From NCBI GenBank assembly GCA_016213265.1, contig JACRBA010000103.1:1-44047 (forward strand): a stretch of 44,047 nucleotides of DNA, read 5' to 3'. Source of the DNA: Burkholderiales bacterium. Its GTDB lineage: Bacteria > Pseudomonadota > Gammaproteobacteria > Burkholderiales > Burkholderiaceae_C. Under the pieces are notes generated by a model. It did no database searches. It was not told the DNA's origin and saw nothing but the letters and a program-made list of their open reading frames with translations. The translations under genes were made by a program, and so were the position numbers. Every line of letters begins with the position of its first letter. Position 1 is the stretch's first letter. This document shows, piece after piece, positions 15,609-24,375 of this stretch.

Positions 15609-18600
15609 TTGGGGCACCACACGCGGCACAGCGACACCAGCTTGTCGATGTCGATCGGCTTGGCCACGTAGTCGTTGGCTCCTGCCTGAAGGCAGCGCTC
15701 CCGGTCGTCCGGCATCGCCTTGGCGGTCAGTGCAATGATGGGCAGGTGGCGCCACTGCGGCCTCTGGCGAATGCGCTGCATGGCCTGCAGCCCGTCCATC
15801 TCGGGCATCATCACGTCCATCAGCACCAGGTCGATGTCCTCGGACGCCAGCCGCTCCAGGGCCTCACGGCCGTTGCGGGCCACGTGCAGCTGCACGCCCA
15901 GCGGCTCGAACACGCTGGTGAGCGCGAAGACGTTGCGCACGTCGTCCTCGGCCAGCAGGATGTGCCTGCCGTCGAGCACGCTGTCCCGGTGACGCGCTTC
16001 GGCCAGCATGCGCTGCCGCTCCGGTGGCAGGCTGGCCTCCACGCTGTGCAGAAACAGCGTCACCTCGTCCAGCAGACGTTCCGGCGAGCGTGCGCCCTTC
16101 ACGATGATGGCGTGCGAATAGCGACGCAGGCGCTGCTCCTCGTCGCGGGTGAGCGCCCTGCCGGTATAGACGATGACGGGCGGAAAGCTGACATGCTCCG
16201 CCGACGCCATGCGCTCCAGCAGGTCATACCCGCTGCCGTCCGGCAGGCTCAGGTCGGTCACCATGCAGTCGAAGGACTGGCGCTGCAGCGCATCCATGGC
16301 ATCGGCCACCGAGCCCACACCCGTGATGTCCACACCCGTCTCGGACAGCAGCAGCAGCAGGTTGGACCTCAGCTGCACATCGTCTTCCACGATGAGCAGG
16401 CGGCGCATGGGCGAGTCCAGCCGCTGTTCGATCTGGCCGATGGCCAGCAGCAGCGCCTCGCGCGTGGCCGGCTTCACAAGATGGCCGATAGCGCCCAGTT
16501 CCAGCGCCGTGTGCATGCGGTTCATGGCCGAGACGACATGCACGGGGATGTGGCGGGTGGCTGCGTCGCGCTTGAGGGATTCCAGCACCGCCAGACCCGA
16601 GCTGTCCGGCAGGCCGATGTCGAGCAGGATGCCGCTCGGCTGCATCTCACGAGCCAGCTGAAGCGCCTCCTGTGCGCTGCCGGCCACCACCGCGTCAAAA
16701 TCCCGTTCGCGGATGAGGTCGCGCAGGGCACCGGCAAAGGCGGGGTCGTCCTCCACCGCCAGGATCAGGCGGCTGCCGTGACGCCGCTGTGCGCGGTCGT
16801 CGGGCACAGTGGGTGCAGCGGCCACCGCCGCATGCGCAACGGGCGGCCCCATCGGCGCAGGGCCCGGCGCGGGCACCGGCGCTGGATCCATCGGCAAGCG
16901 CGCGGCAGCCGCAGCCGCGGCCTGCTCGGACGAGGCCGGTGCGTCCACCGCAGGCGCCCGCATCGCCACCGGCCCACCGCCGCTCTCGCCCGTGGCGTGG
17001 TGTCCGTCGGGCAGCTGCACCGGCAGCTCCAGCGAGAAGGTGCTGCCACGGCCGGGTTCGCTGTCCAGCGTGAGGCTGCCACCCAGCCGGTGCGCCAGCT
17101 CCCGGGAGATCGACAGCCCGAGTCCGGTGCCGCCAAAGCGGCGGCTCGTGCTGCCATCCGCTTGTCGAAAGGCCTCGAAGATGACCTCGTGCTGATGTCG
17201 CGGTATCCCCATCCCCGTGTCCACCACGTCGAAGCGCACACGGTGGCCCAATGCGGCCGACACCCGCAGGCGCACACCACCGTCCTGCGTGAACTTCACG
17301 GCATTGCCCAGCAGGTTGGTGAGGATCTGCTGCAGACGCTGGGCATCGGTGTGCAGACGGGCCGGCGCATCCGGCGCCACCTCGATGCCGAACTGCAGGT
17401 GCTTCTGCCCGGTCAGGGGGCGGAACGTCTCGTCCAGGCGGCGCAGCAGGTCAGGCAACGCCAGGTCGTCGGCCACCAGGTCCACACGGCCTGCCTCGAT
17501 CTTGGACAGATCGAGGATGTCGTTGATCAGGGCCAGCAGGTCGTTGTTGGCCGAATGGATGGCCCGCGCATGCTCCACTTGTTCTGGCGTGAGCGTGCCC
17601 GGCCGGTTGTCCGCAAGCAGGCGGGAGAGGATGAGTGCGCTGTTCAGCGGCGTCCGAAGCTCGTGCGACATGTTGGCGAGGAACTCGGACTTGTACCGGC
17701 TGGCCTGCTCCAGCCGCTCTGCGTAGGCCCGCATCTCCTGCTGCGTCTGCTGCAGGGCGAGCTTCTGCCGTTCCAGCAACTGGGTCTGCTCCTCCAGCTG
17801 CACGTTGGTCTGCTCCAGCTCGGCCTGCTGAGCCTCCAGCCGCGCCTGGGACGCCTGCAGCGCGCGGCTGTGCTCCTCCAGCTCCTCGTTGCTGACCCGC
17901 AGCTCTTCCTGCTGCGCCTGCAACTCCTCGCTCTGCCGCGTGGTCTCTTCCAGAAGCTCAGCCTGTCGCTGGCGGAAGACCGCGGTGCGCAGCGCCGTGC
18001 CGGCGGGCTCAGCGCAGGCGGCCAGCAGCCCCTCGGCCCGATCCAGCGAAGCGCCCTGCTCGCCCAGAAAGCCCAGTTCCACGACACCCAGCACCTGCCC
18101 GTCGGCGGTGAGCGGCCCCAGGGCCAGCCGCGCGGGCCGGCTGCGGCCCAGCGACGAAACGAGATCCAGGTGGCCGGCCGGTACGTTCGTCAGCAGGCGC
18201 GGGCGGCCGTCACGCACGACGGCGGCCACCAGCCCCTCGTCCACCGCCAGGCGAGCCGGCAGCGCTTCGCGCAGGCTGCCTTCGCAGCCGGCCAGCCGCA
18301 GCTCGCCGCCATCAAGCCGGTAGACGGCGCCCACCGGCGCCTGCAGCAGCTCGCACAAGGCGCGCAACGCCGCCTGCGCGGCCTGCTCCAGCGTCTGCTC
18401 ACCCAGCAATGCCTGGGACAGGCGGGACTGGCCCTGCTGCAGCCACAGCAGACGCTCCAACTGCTCGCGGGCGCCCAGCACCCACCAGACCACGCCCGCG
18501 AGTGTGCAGTGGCCCAGAGCCCCGATGCTGCGATTGATCAGTGCCAGGGCCGGGTCGACGCCCTCCGGCGAGGCCAACATGCCGGCGATGCTCAGCACCG

Positions 18601-18793
18601 TGGCAACGGCCGCCACGGCGATGGGCCAGCCACGCACCGGTTGGTACAGCGTGACGGCAACCGGCAGAAAGTACAGCACCCACTCGGCATATCCGAGCGG
18701 TGTGACAACGTCCACGACCGCAACCGCCAGCAGCAGCATCACGGCAATGACCTGGGCCGCACGCTGGCGGGGAGTGACGACGGGATGGAGCAT
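15605..18793 (-). CDS. Membrane hybrid sensor kinase: GAF, coiled coil, HisKA-HATPase and three receiver domains
   Basis: A protein of about 1062 aa. Four hydrophobic segments lie in residues 12-108, then a GAF-like domain (about 120-270, with APVGAVYRLDGG). A Gln/Glu-rich coiled coil (about 275-365) leads to a kinase core with phosphoacceptor His377 in NMSHELRTPLNS. The ATPase boxes include LLGNAVKFTQDGG, DTGMGIP and GTGLGLSISREL. Three receivers follow: LILAVEDDPAF with LLDIGLPDSSG, RLLIVEDDVQL with VTDLSLPDGSG, and HILLAEDDVRN with LMDVMMPEMDG, all with the Asp kept. The ATG at 18793 is used; a TTG at 18814 would add 7 residues, and neither has a good ribosome site. It heads the operon with cheR, cheB and the receiver-kinase. 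The input signal is unknown; with a GAF and a coiled coil it could be a cytoplasmic small molecule or a membrane state. Confidence 0.93.
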   Translation of the reverse strand: MLHPVVTPRQRAAQVIAVMLLLAVAVVDVVTPLGYAEWVLYFLPVAVTLYQPVRGWPIAVAAVATVLSIAGMLASPEGVDPALALINRSIGALGHCTLAGVVWWVLGAREQLERLLWLQQGQSRLSQALLGEQTLEQAAQAALRALCELLQAPVGAVYRLDGGELRLAGCEGSLREALPARLAVDEGLVAAVVRDGRPRLLTNVPAGHLDLVSSLGRSRPARLALGPLTADGQVLGVVELGFLGEQGASLDRAEGLLAACAEPAGTALRTAVFRQRQAELLEETTRQSEELQAQQEELRVSNEELEEHSRALQASQARLEAQQAELEQTNVQLEEQTQLLERQKLALQQTQQEMRAYAERLEQASRYKSEFLANMSHELRTPLNSALILSRLLADNRPGTLTPEQVEHARAIHSANNDLLALINDILDLSKIEAGRVDLVADDLALPDLLRRLDETFRPLTGQKHLQFGIEVAPDAPARLHTDAQRLQQILTNLLGNAVKFTQDGGVRLRVSAALGHRVRFDVVDTGMGIPRHQHEVIFEAFRQADGSTSRRFGGTGLGLSISRELAHRLGGSLTLDSEPGRGSTFSLELPVQLPDGHHATGESGGGPVAMRAPAVDAPASSEQAAAAAAARLPMDPAPVPAPGPAPMGPPVAHAAVAAAPTVPDDRAQRRHGSRLILAVEDDPAFAGALRDLIRERDFDAVVAGSAQEALQLAREMQPSGILLDIGLPDSSGLAVLESLKRDAATRHIPVHVVSAMNRMHTALELGAIGHLVKPATREALLLAIGQIEQRLDSPMRRLLIVEDDVQLRSNLLLLLSETGVDITGVGSVADAMDALQRQSFDCMVTDLSLPDGSGYDLLERMASAEHVSFPPVIVYTGRALTRDEEQRLRRYSHAIIVKGARSPERLLDEVTLFLHSVEASLPPERQRMLAEARHRDSVLDGRHILLAEDDVRNVFALTSVFEPLGVQLHVARNGREALERLASEDIDLVLMDVMMPEMDGLQAMQRIRQRPQWRHLPIIALTAKAMPDDRERCLQAGANDYVAKPIDIDKLVSLCRVWCPK

Positions 18794-18840
18794 GACGGGC
18801 GGCGCGGTCAGCAATCGCCATGCCTGCCCCCTGCTCAGCC

Positions 18841-18872
18841 GCCCCGTCGCGCGGACTGCGCGGCGGCGGGGC
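18841..18872 (-). terminator. Strong GC hairpin between the SDR gene and the kinase operon
   Basis: The arms GCCCCG/CGGGGC and, inside them, CGCGC/GCGCG form an 11-bp stem with a small internal asymmetry and a 5-nt loop. It starts 6 nt after the SDR stop, reading on the minus strand. No U-run follows. It may act as an attenuating or mRNA-stabilising hairpin. Confidence 0.35.
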
Positions 18873-18878
18873 CTGGCT

Positions 18879-19631
18879 TCAGCGCGCCAGGTAGCCGCCG
18901 TCCACCGGGTAGTAGGCGCCGGTGACGAAGCTGGCCTTGGGCGAGCTGAGCCACAGCACCAGCTCGGCCACCTCCTCGGGCGTGCCCAGGCGGCCGATGG
19001 GGTGCAGCGCCAGCAGCATCTGCTGCACCTCGGGCGCGTTCTCCAGCGCCGCGATCATGGGCGTGTGGATGAAGGCCGGGCCCACGGCGTTGACGCGCAC
19101 GCCCTGGGCCGCGTATTCCACCGCCGCCGTCTTGGTGAGGCCCAGCACGCCATGCTTGGCCGCCACGTAGGCCGGCGAGTTGGCGAACGCCACCGCGCCC
19201 AGGATGGACGCGATGTTCACGATGGCGCCGCCGCCCGTGCGCAGCATGGCCGCGATCTGCGGCTTCATGCCGTAGAACACACCCGACAGGTTCACCGCGA
19301 TCACCTTGTCCCAGCCGTCCACCGGGTAGTCGGCCGTGGGCGCCTGCGGGCCGCCGATGCCGGCGTTGTTGCAGGCGATGTCGAGCCGGCCGTAGGTGTC
19401 GAGCGCGGCCTGCACCAGGCGTTGGCCATCCTCCGGCCGCGACACATCGGCCGCCACGAAACACGCCTGGCCGCCTGCGCTCTGCACGGCGCGCACCGTC
19501 TCGTGGCCGCCGTCGGCCACGACATCGGACACGACGACCTTCGCCCCTTCGCGCGCATAGGCCAGCGCCACCGCGCGGCCGATGCCCGACGACGCGCCCG
19601 TGACGAGCGCCACCTGACCTGACAGCTGCAT
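18879..19631 (-). CDS. Short-chain dehydrogenase/reductase (classical SDR)
   Basis: The 250-aa NAD(P)-dependent oxidoreductase has a Rossmann fold. The cofactor motif TGASSGIG is at residues 11-18 and NNAG at 88-91. The catalytic residues are Asn113, Ser142, Tyr155 and Lys159 (AYVAAKHG). Asp36 in VVVSDVVAD, at the end of the second strand, favours NAD(H) over NADP(H). The C-terminal VTGAYYPVDGGYLAR is typical of classical SDRs of the FabG-like branch. The start at 19631 is fixed by an AGGAG at 19638-19642, six bases away; a Met nine codons upstream lacks this. The substrate cannot be told from sequence. Confidence 0.93.
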   Translation of the reverse strand: MQLSGQVALVTGASSGIGRAVALAYAREGAKVVVSDVVADGGHETVRAVQSAGGQACFVAADVSRPEDGQRLVQAALDTYGRLDIACNNAGIGGPQAPTADYPVDGWDKVIAVNLSGVFYGMKPQIAAMLRTGGGAIVNIASILGAVAFANSPAYVAAKHGVLGLTKTAAVEYAAQGVRVNAVGPAFIHTPMIAALENAPEVQQMLLALHPIGRLGTPEEVAELVLWLSSPKASFVTGAYYPVDGGYLAR

Positions 19632-19720
19632 GCGTTTCTCCTGTGAGGCAGTGAACATGGATCCGGCCCATTCTGGGCTGGGCCGGCGCGCGCGGCTTGC
19701 GCGCCGTCAGCCCGCGGGCA

Positions 19721-20344
19721 TCACTCGGCGATGTCCTGCATGGCGTCGGCCAGGTCGCCCAGCCCGCGGCCGCGCGCATGCGCCGCCGCCCCCAGGCGAT
19801 CCGCCGCGTCGCGGTTCTGGCTGAGCTTGCGCTTGCCCTCCAGGCGCGTGATGCGCACCTCGATGCCCACGATGTTCGCCACCATCGCATCGAGGTAGTC
19901 GGCCGGCGCATCGCCCATCTTCCAGGGCCTCGGCTCGGCGGCCTCATGCGTGCGCGTCAGGCGCGCCACCACGCCGCGCACGAAGCGCGCATCGTCGTGC
20001 ACGTGCAGCGTGCCATGCACATGCACGGCCTCGTAGTTCCAGGTGGGCACCGCGCGGTGCGTGTCGGCCTTGCTCGGGTAGCCATTGGGCGAGATGTAGC
20101 CCTGCACCCCGCGGAACACCACCAGCACCGGCGTGCCGCTGGCCACCTGCTGCCATACCGGGTTGGCGCGCGCCACATGGCCGATGAGCCGGCCCGGCGC
20201 GGGCTCGGGCTCCAGTTCGAAGGGCAGGTGGTTGGCGTCCAGCCCCTGCGGCGTGGGCGTGACCAGCACACCCAGCGGGTGCTGGCGGATGAGGCGGTGG
20301 CGCTCGTTCAGGCGCTCCTCCGCAAAATGGGCGGGCGTGTACAT
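19721..20344 (-). CDS. PaiB-family FMN-binding negative transcriptional regulator
   Basis: The 207-aa protein matches PaiB of the split-barrel flavin-binding fold. It begins MYTPAHFAEERLNERHRLI and contains HPLGVLVTPTPQGLDANHLP, the conserved GYISPNGYPSK block, and PTWNYEAVHVHGTLHV. In Bacillus, PaiB was described as a regulator of sporulation and protease genes. In proteobacteria the role is unclear, and FMN or heme binding is typical of the fold. Length agrees with the family. It is divergent from the ferric-reductase-like gene, with 132 nt between starts. Confidence 0.92.
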   Translation of the reverse strand: MYTPAHFAEERLNERHRLIRQHPLGVLVTPTPQGLDANHLPFELEPEPAPGRLIGHVARANPVWQQVASGTPVLVVFRGVQGYISPNGYPSKADTHRAVPTWNYEAVHVHGTLHVHDDARFVRGVVARLTRTHEAAEPRPWKMGDAPADYLDAMVANIVGIEVRITRLEGKRKLSQNRDAADRLGAAAHARGRGLGDLADAMQDIAE

Positions 20345-20476
20345 CGTGCGAGCCTAACCCGCCACCCGGCCCGCACGCCAGCAATGCCGCGGAAACCTTG
20401 ACGCCGCACCATGGCCCCCGAGGCACCGCCGTGCCAGCATGCACGCAGGCCTGTTCACGAGCCACTGTCCGACACC

Positions 20477-21823
20477 ATGACCTCCATCCAGATCGCCCTG
20501 ATCGCCATACTCGCCCTGCTCTCGGCCCTGTGGTGGGTGGCGGACACCCTGTTTCCCCAGCCCTTCGGCTACTTCCCGTTCCGCACGGTGTTCATGCAGT
20601 ACAGCGGCGCCCTGGCCATCGGCGTGATGAGCGTGGCCATGGTGCTGGCGGCGCGCCCGGTGCGCCTGGAGAAGCCCCTGGGCGGGCTGGACAAGATGTA
20701 CCGCCTGCACAAGTGGCTGGGCATCACCGCGCTGGTGGTGTCGCTGGCCCACTGGTGGATGGCGCAGGGCACCAAGTGGATGGTGGGCTGGGGCTGGCTC
20801 ACGCGGCCCTAGCGGCGCCCCCGCCCGCCCGTGCCGGCCGACGCGCCCTTCACGCTCGAGGCCTGGTTCGGCAGCCTGCGCGGCTTGGCCGAGGGCGTGG
20901 GCGAGTGGGCCTTCTACGCCGCGGCGCTGCTCATGGTGCTGGCACTCGTCAAGCGCTTCCCGTACCACCTGTTCGCCCGCACCCACACCTTCATCGCGGC
21001 GGCCTACCTGCTGCTGGTCTTCCACGCCGTGGTGCTGGTGAAGTTCAGCTACTGGGGCCAGCCCATCGGCGTGGTGCTGGCGGTGCTGATGGCCGCGGGC
21101 AGCGTGGCCGCGGTGCTGGCGCTCAGCGGCCGCATCGGCGCACACCGCCGCGTGGCCGGCCGCGTCTCCACCATCCAGGACTACGCCGCACTCGACGTGC
21201 TGGAGACCCGCGTGCTGCTGGGCCCGGGCTGGCCGGGGCACGCCGCGGGCCAGTTCGCCTTCGTCACGTCCGATCAGCGCGAAGGCGCGCACCCCTACAC
21301 CATCGCGTCGGCCTGGGAGCCGGCCCAGCCCGCCATCACCTTCGTCACCAAGGCCCTGGGCGACCACACCCGGCGCCTGCGTGAGCGCCTGCACCCCGGC
21401 ATGCAGGTCACGGTGGAGGGCCCCTATGGCCGCTTCATCTTCGACGACGGCCCCGCGCCGCAGGTGTGGGTGGGCGCGGGCATTGGCATCACGCCCTTCA
21501 TCGCCCGCATGAAGCACCTGGCCGCCCAGCCGGGGCATGGCCAGCAGATCGACCTGTTCCACCCCACCGCCGTGTACGACGAGACGGCGATCGCCAAGCT
21601 GCGCGCCGACGCGGCCGCCGCCGGCGTGCGCCTGCACGTGCTGGTGGACGCACGCGACGGCCGGCTCGACGGCGCCCGCCTGCGCGCGGCCGTGCCCGCC
21701 TGGCAGCAGGCCAGCGTCTGGTTCTGCGGCCCCTCAGCCTTCGGCCGGGCCCTGCGCCGCGACCTCGTCGCCCATGGCTTGCCGCGCGGGCGATTCCACC
21801 AGGAGCTGTTCGAGATGCGCTGA
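20477..21823 (+). pseudogene. Ferric-reductase-like flavocytochrome interrupted by one in-frame amber codon
   Basis: Both halves are in one frame: 20477-20812 (MTSIQIALIAIL to GWGWLTRP, then TAG at 20810-20812) and the continuation to 21823. Together they would make a protein of about 448 aa with the COG4097-type layout. The N-terminal ferric-reductase membrane domain has heme-ligand-type His residues (RLHKWLGITALVVSLAHWW and RTHTFIAAAYLLLVFHAVV). An FAD-binding barrel with HPYTIAS follows, then an NAD-binding domain with VGAGIGITPFIARMKH and the C-terminal FCGPSAFGRAL. A GTG at 20831 could restart the second half, but that piece would lack the first membrane helices. It could be a true pseudogene, a sequencing error or a suppressed stop. 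The 3' end overlaps the convergent PAS-AGDEF gene by 90 nt. Confidence 0.8.
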
Positions 21824-22786
21824 AGCCGGCGTGTGCGGCGCCGCGCCCTCCTCGGGTTGTGGTGCCAGCACCGTGGCGTGGCATCGGCCCCGGCCCTGCG
21901 CTTTCGCCTGGTACAGCGCCCCATCCGCACCCGCCAGGATCGCATCGGGCGTGTCGTGCGACTGCGGCGGCACCAGCGCCGCGCCCATGCTCACCGATAC
22001 AGCCAGCGCGGCGCCGTCAGGCAGCACCACCGGCTCACCGAGGGCGTGCACGAGCTTCTGAGCCACAGCCGCCATCTGCTGCACCGTGTGCACTCCCTCC
22101 AGCACGGCGACAAACTCGTCGCCGGCCAGGCGGGCAGGGAAATCCGTCTCGCGCAACCCATGCCGCAGGCGCTCGGCCACGCGCTGCAGCACCAGATCAC
22201 CCACGGCGTGGCCGTGGTGGTCGTTCACCTGCTTGAAGCGGTCCACGTCGAGGAACAGCAGCGCCAGCGGCTCGCCCTGCCGGCGTGAGCGGGCCAGCGC
22301 CTCGGGCAGGTGCTGCTGGAACGAGCGTCGGTTGGGAAGGCCGGTGAGCTGGTCCACCAGCGCCAGCTCGCTCATTCGCCGGCGGCTCTCCTCCAGCTCG
22401 ATCTGCGCCTTCTTCAACGGCGTGACATTGAAGGTCATCAGGAAGAAACCGACGACCTGCTTGTCCGAGTCGAACTCGGGCACCAGGTGCACCTGGTAGT
22501 AGGCGTCGAGGGCGGTCTCGTAGCCCTCGAAGCTGACCGGGCGACCGCGCAACACCTGCTCGATGGGCCCCTTGTGGGTGGCGTACGTCTCGGCAGAGAC
22601 CCCGTCCCGGAACGACATGCCGACGACCTGGTCCTGGGTCAGGCCGTGCACCGCCAGGGCGCGCTGGTTGGCGAACAGGCAGCGCTGGTGCTTGTCGAAG
22701 TGGCCCACCAGGGCGGGCAGGCTGTCCAGTACGTCGTGCAGGCGGTCTGGCGAGCGCAAGGGGGTGGCAGAGGTATCGGCAATCAT
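21734..22786 (-). CDS. PAS-GGDEF diguanylate cyclase with AGDEF active site
   Basis: The 350-aa soluble protein has an N-terminal PAS domain (about residues 14-125; HDVLDSLPALVGHFDKHQRC and TFNVTPLKKAQ) and a C-terminal GGDEF domain (about 140-300). The signature is AGDEF at 221-225; the first Gly is Ala, a variant known to stay active in some cyclases. An inhibitory I-site RETD lies at 212-215, exactly five residues before it, so product feedback by cyclic di-GMP is likely. DVDRFKQVNDHHGHAVGD carries the metal and substrate residues. The start at the ATG at 22786 gives MIADTSATPL. The reading frame is open far upstream, but that part is antisense to the P450 gene. The PAS ligand is unknown. 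Confidence 0.9.
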   Translation of the reverse strand: MIADTSATPLRSPDRLHDVLDSLPALVGHFDKHQRCLFANQRALAVHGLTQDQVVGMSFRDGVSAETYATHKGPIEQVLRGRPVSFEGYETALDAYYQVHLVPEFDSDKQVVGFFLMTFNVTPLKKAQIELEESRRRMSELALVDQLTGLPNRRSFQQHLPEALARSRRQGEPLALLFLDVDRFKQVNDHHGHAVGDLVLQRVAERLRHGLRETDFPARLAGDEFVAVLEGVHTVQQMAAVAQKLVHALGEPVVLPDGAALAVSVSMGAALVPPQSHDTPDAILAGADGALYQAKAQGRGRCHATVLAPQPEEGAAPHTPASAHLEQLLVESPARQAMGDEVAAQGPAEG

Positions 22787-22905
22787 CGCAATGCGGGGTC
22801 TCGCCTGTTTATCGGCCGGAGACCGACCAACTTGCGCGAGATCAAGACCGGATTCCCGGCCCTCATCGGCGCCTGCGCCGCCCTGCTCACCCCAACCCGA
22901 TGCCC

Positions 22906-24348
22906 TCAGCCCGGCGGCAGCAGCTGCAGATGCAGCGGCCGCTCGGGCCGCAGCGTCACGCGCATCACCGGCCGCGGAGTGGGCTCGCCGTCGGCAGGCG
23001 CCAGGCGGAAGCGCTGCAGCAGCATCGCGGCGATCACGGTCATCTCGGCCATGGCCAGGTGCTGGCCCAGGCACACGCGCGGGCCCACGCCGAAGGGCAC
23101 CCAGGCGCCGCGCGGCAGGGGCGGCGCGTCGGGGCCGAAGCGCTCGGGGCGGAAGGCCTGCGGCTCGGCGAACACGCGCGGGTCGTGGTGCAGGCGGTAC
23201 ACGGGCACCAGGAACAGCGTGCGCGCCGGCAGCTGCCAGGGCCCGAGCTGGATGGCCCGGGTGCTGCGCCGGCTGAACAGCACGGGCGCGGCCGGGTACA
23301 TGCGCAGCGTCTCCTGCAGCGTCTGGCGCAGCCACGGCAGCGCGTCGATGTCCTGCGCGTCGGGTGCCCGGCCCTGCAGGCGCGCGGCCACCTCTTCGGC
23401 CGCGCGCTGCTGCGCGGCCGGGTGCGCCGCCAGGCAGGCCGCCCACCAGGTGAGCGTGGCGGCCAGCGTCTCGTGGCCGGCGAGGAAGGTGGTCATGCAC
23501 TCGTCGCGCACCGTGGCGTCCGTCCACACGCCCGGGTGATCCTGCTGCAAGCGCAGCAGCCGGGTGAGCAGGTCGTCGGGCCAGTCGGCGGCGGCCATCG
23601 CGCGGCGCGCCTGCACCTGGCGGTCGATGAGCCCGCGCAGCGTGGCCAGCGCCTCGCGCTTGGGCCGCTTCCACGGCATGCTGTCGGGCCAGCTCGCGGG
23701 CCAGTACATCTCCTGGTCGGCCACCGCGCCGATCGTGTGCACCGCCTGTTCCGCGGCGCGCGCGTCGGCGCCGATGCGGCTGGAGAACAGCAGCCGCATG
23801 ATCACGTCCATGGCCAGCGAGGTGATGGCGCTTTCCACCGGGTAGCGCACATGGCGTGCCGGCCAGGCGCGCAGCGCGTCGGCCGCCGCCCCGGCGATGG
23901 TGGGCACGAAGGCCTGCACGGCCTTGGGTGCGAACGCCGGCTGCAGCGCATGGCGCTGGCGCTGCCAGGGCTCGCCCTCGGCCACCAGCACGCTGCGCCC
24001 ATGCACCTGGGCGAACACCTGCAGCCCGCGCTCCCAGCGCTGCAGCGCGTCGTGGTGGTTCACCAGCAGCTCGCGCGCCAGCGCCGGGTCCATCACGACA
24101 ACCTCGTGCTCGGGCCAGATGCGCAGGTGCACCACGTCGCCGTGGGCCTGCTGCCAGCGCTGCACGGCGCCGAGCAGATCGCGCGACATGGCGCGCAGGT
24201 GGCTCCAGCCGGTGAGGGCGCGCGGGCCCGGCGGCCAGCGGGTGCCGGGCGTGCTGGAGGGTGCGTCGGAAGGGGGGCTCGTGGTGGTGTGTGCCATGGC
24301 CGCCATGCTGGGCCCGCCGCCGCGCGCCGTCTTGAACGCAAACGACAT
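22906..24348 (-). CDS. Cytochrome P450
   Basis: The 480-aa soluble heme monooxygenase has the heme-thiolate loop FGVGPRVCLGQ with Cys426. The I-helix oxygen motif is FLAGHETLAATLTWW (A-G-x-E-T), and the K-helix ExxR is in LQETLRMYP, followed by FRPERFGPD. N-terminal WPPGPRALTGWSHLRAMSRD fits bacterial CYP102/CYP4-like class proteins without a membrane anchor. The start at 24348 (MSFAFKTARGGG) has a GGAGG just upstream. Met16 or Met19 are alternatives. The divergent AraC-type regulator starts 27 nt away and probably controls it. Fatty acid or alkane-type substrates are common for this group, but the substrate here is unknown. No ferredoxin partner lies next to it. Confidence 0.95.
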   Translation of the reverse strand: MSFAFKTARGGGPSMAAMAHTTTSPPSDAPSSTPGTRWPPGPRALTGWSHLRAMSRDLLGAVQRWQQAHGDVVHLRIWPEHEVVVMDPALARELLVNHHDALQRWERGLQVFAQVHGRSVLVAEGEPWQRQRHALQPAFAPKAVQAFVPTIAGAAADALRAWPARHVRYPVESAITSLAMDVIMRLLFSSRIGADARAAEQAVHTIGAVADQEMYWPASWPDSMPWKRPKREALATLRGLIDRQVQARRAMAAADWPDDLLTRLLRLQQDHPGVWTDATVRDECMTTFLAGHETLAATLTWWAACLAAHPAAQQRAAEEVAARLQGRAPDAQDIDALPWLRQTLQETLRMYPAAPVLFSRRSTRAIQLGPWQLPARTLFLVPVYRLHHDPRVFAEPQAFRPERFGPDAPPLPRGAWVPFGVGPRVCLGQHLAMAEMTVIAAMLLQRFRLAPADGEPTPRPVMRVTLRPERPLHLQLLPPG

Positions 24349-24375
24349 GCGGCCTCCGCTGCCTACACTGCCCCC

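Noticed and set aside
14755-15755. CheR start at the far upstream codon near 15755
   Set aside because: The first 49 codons are a shadow of the kinase receiver; the GTG at 15608 overlaps the kinase stop and gives the family length.
15746-18925. 1059-codon frame antisense to the hybrid kinase
   Set aside because: Gln/Leu/His-rich antisense image of the kinase coiled coil and receivers.
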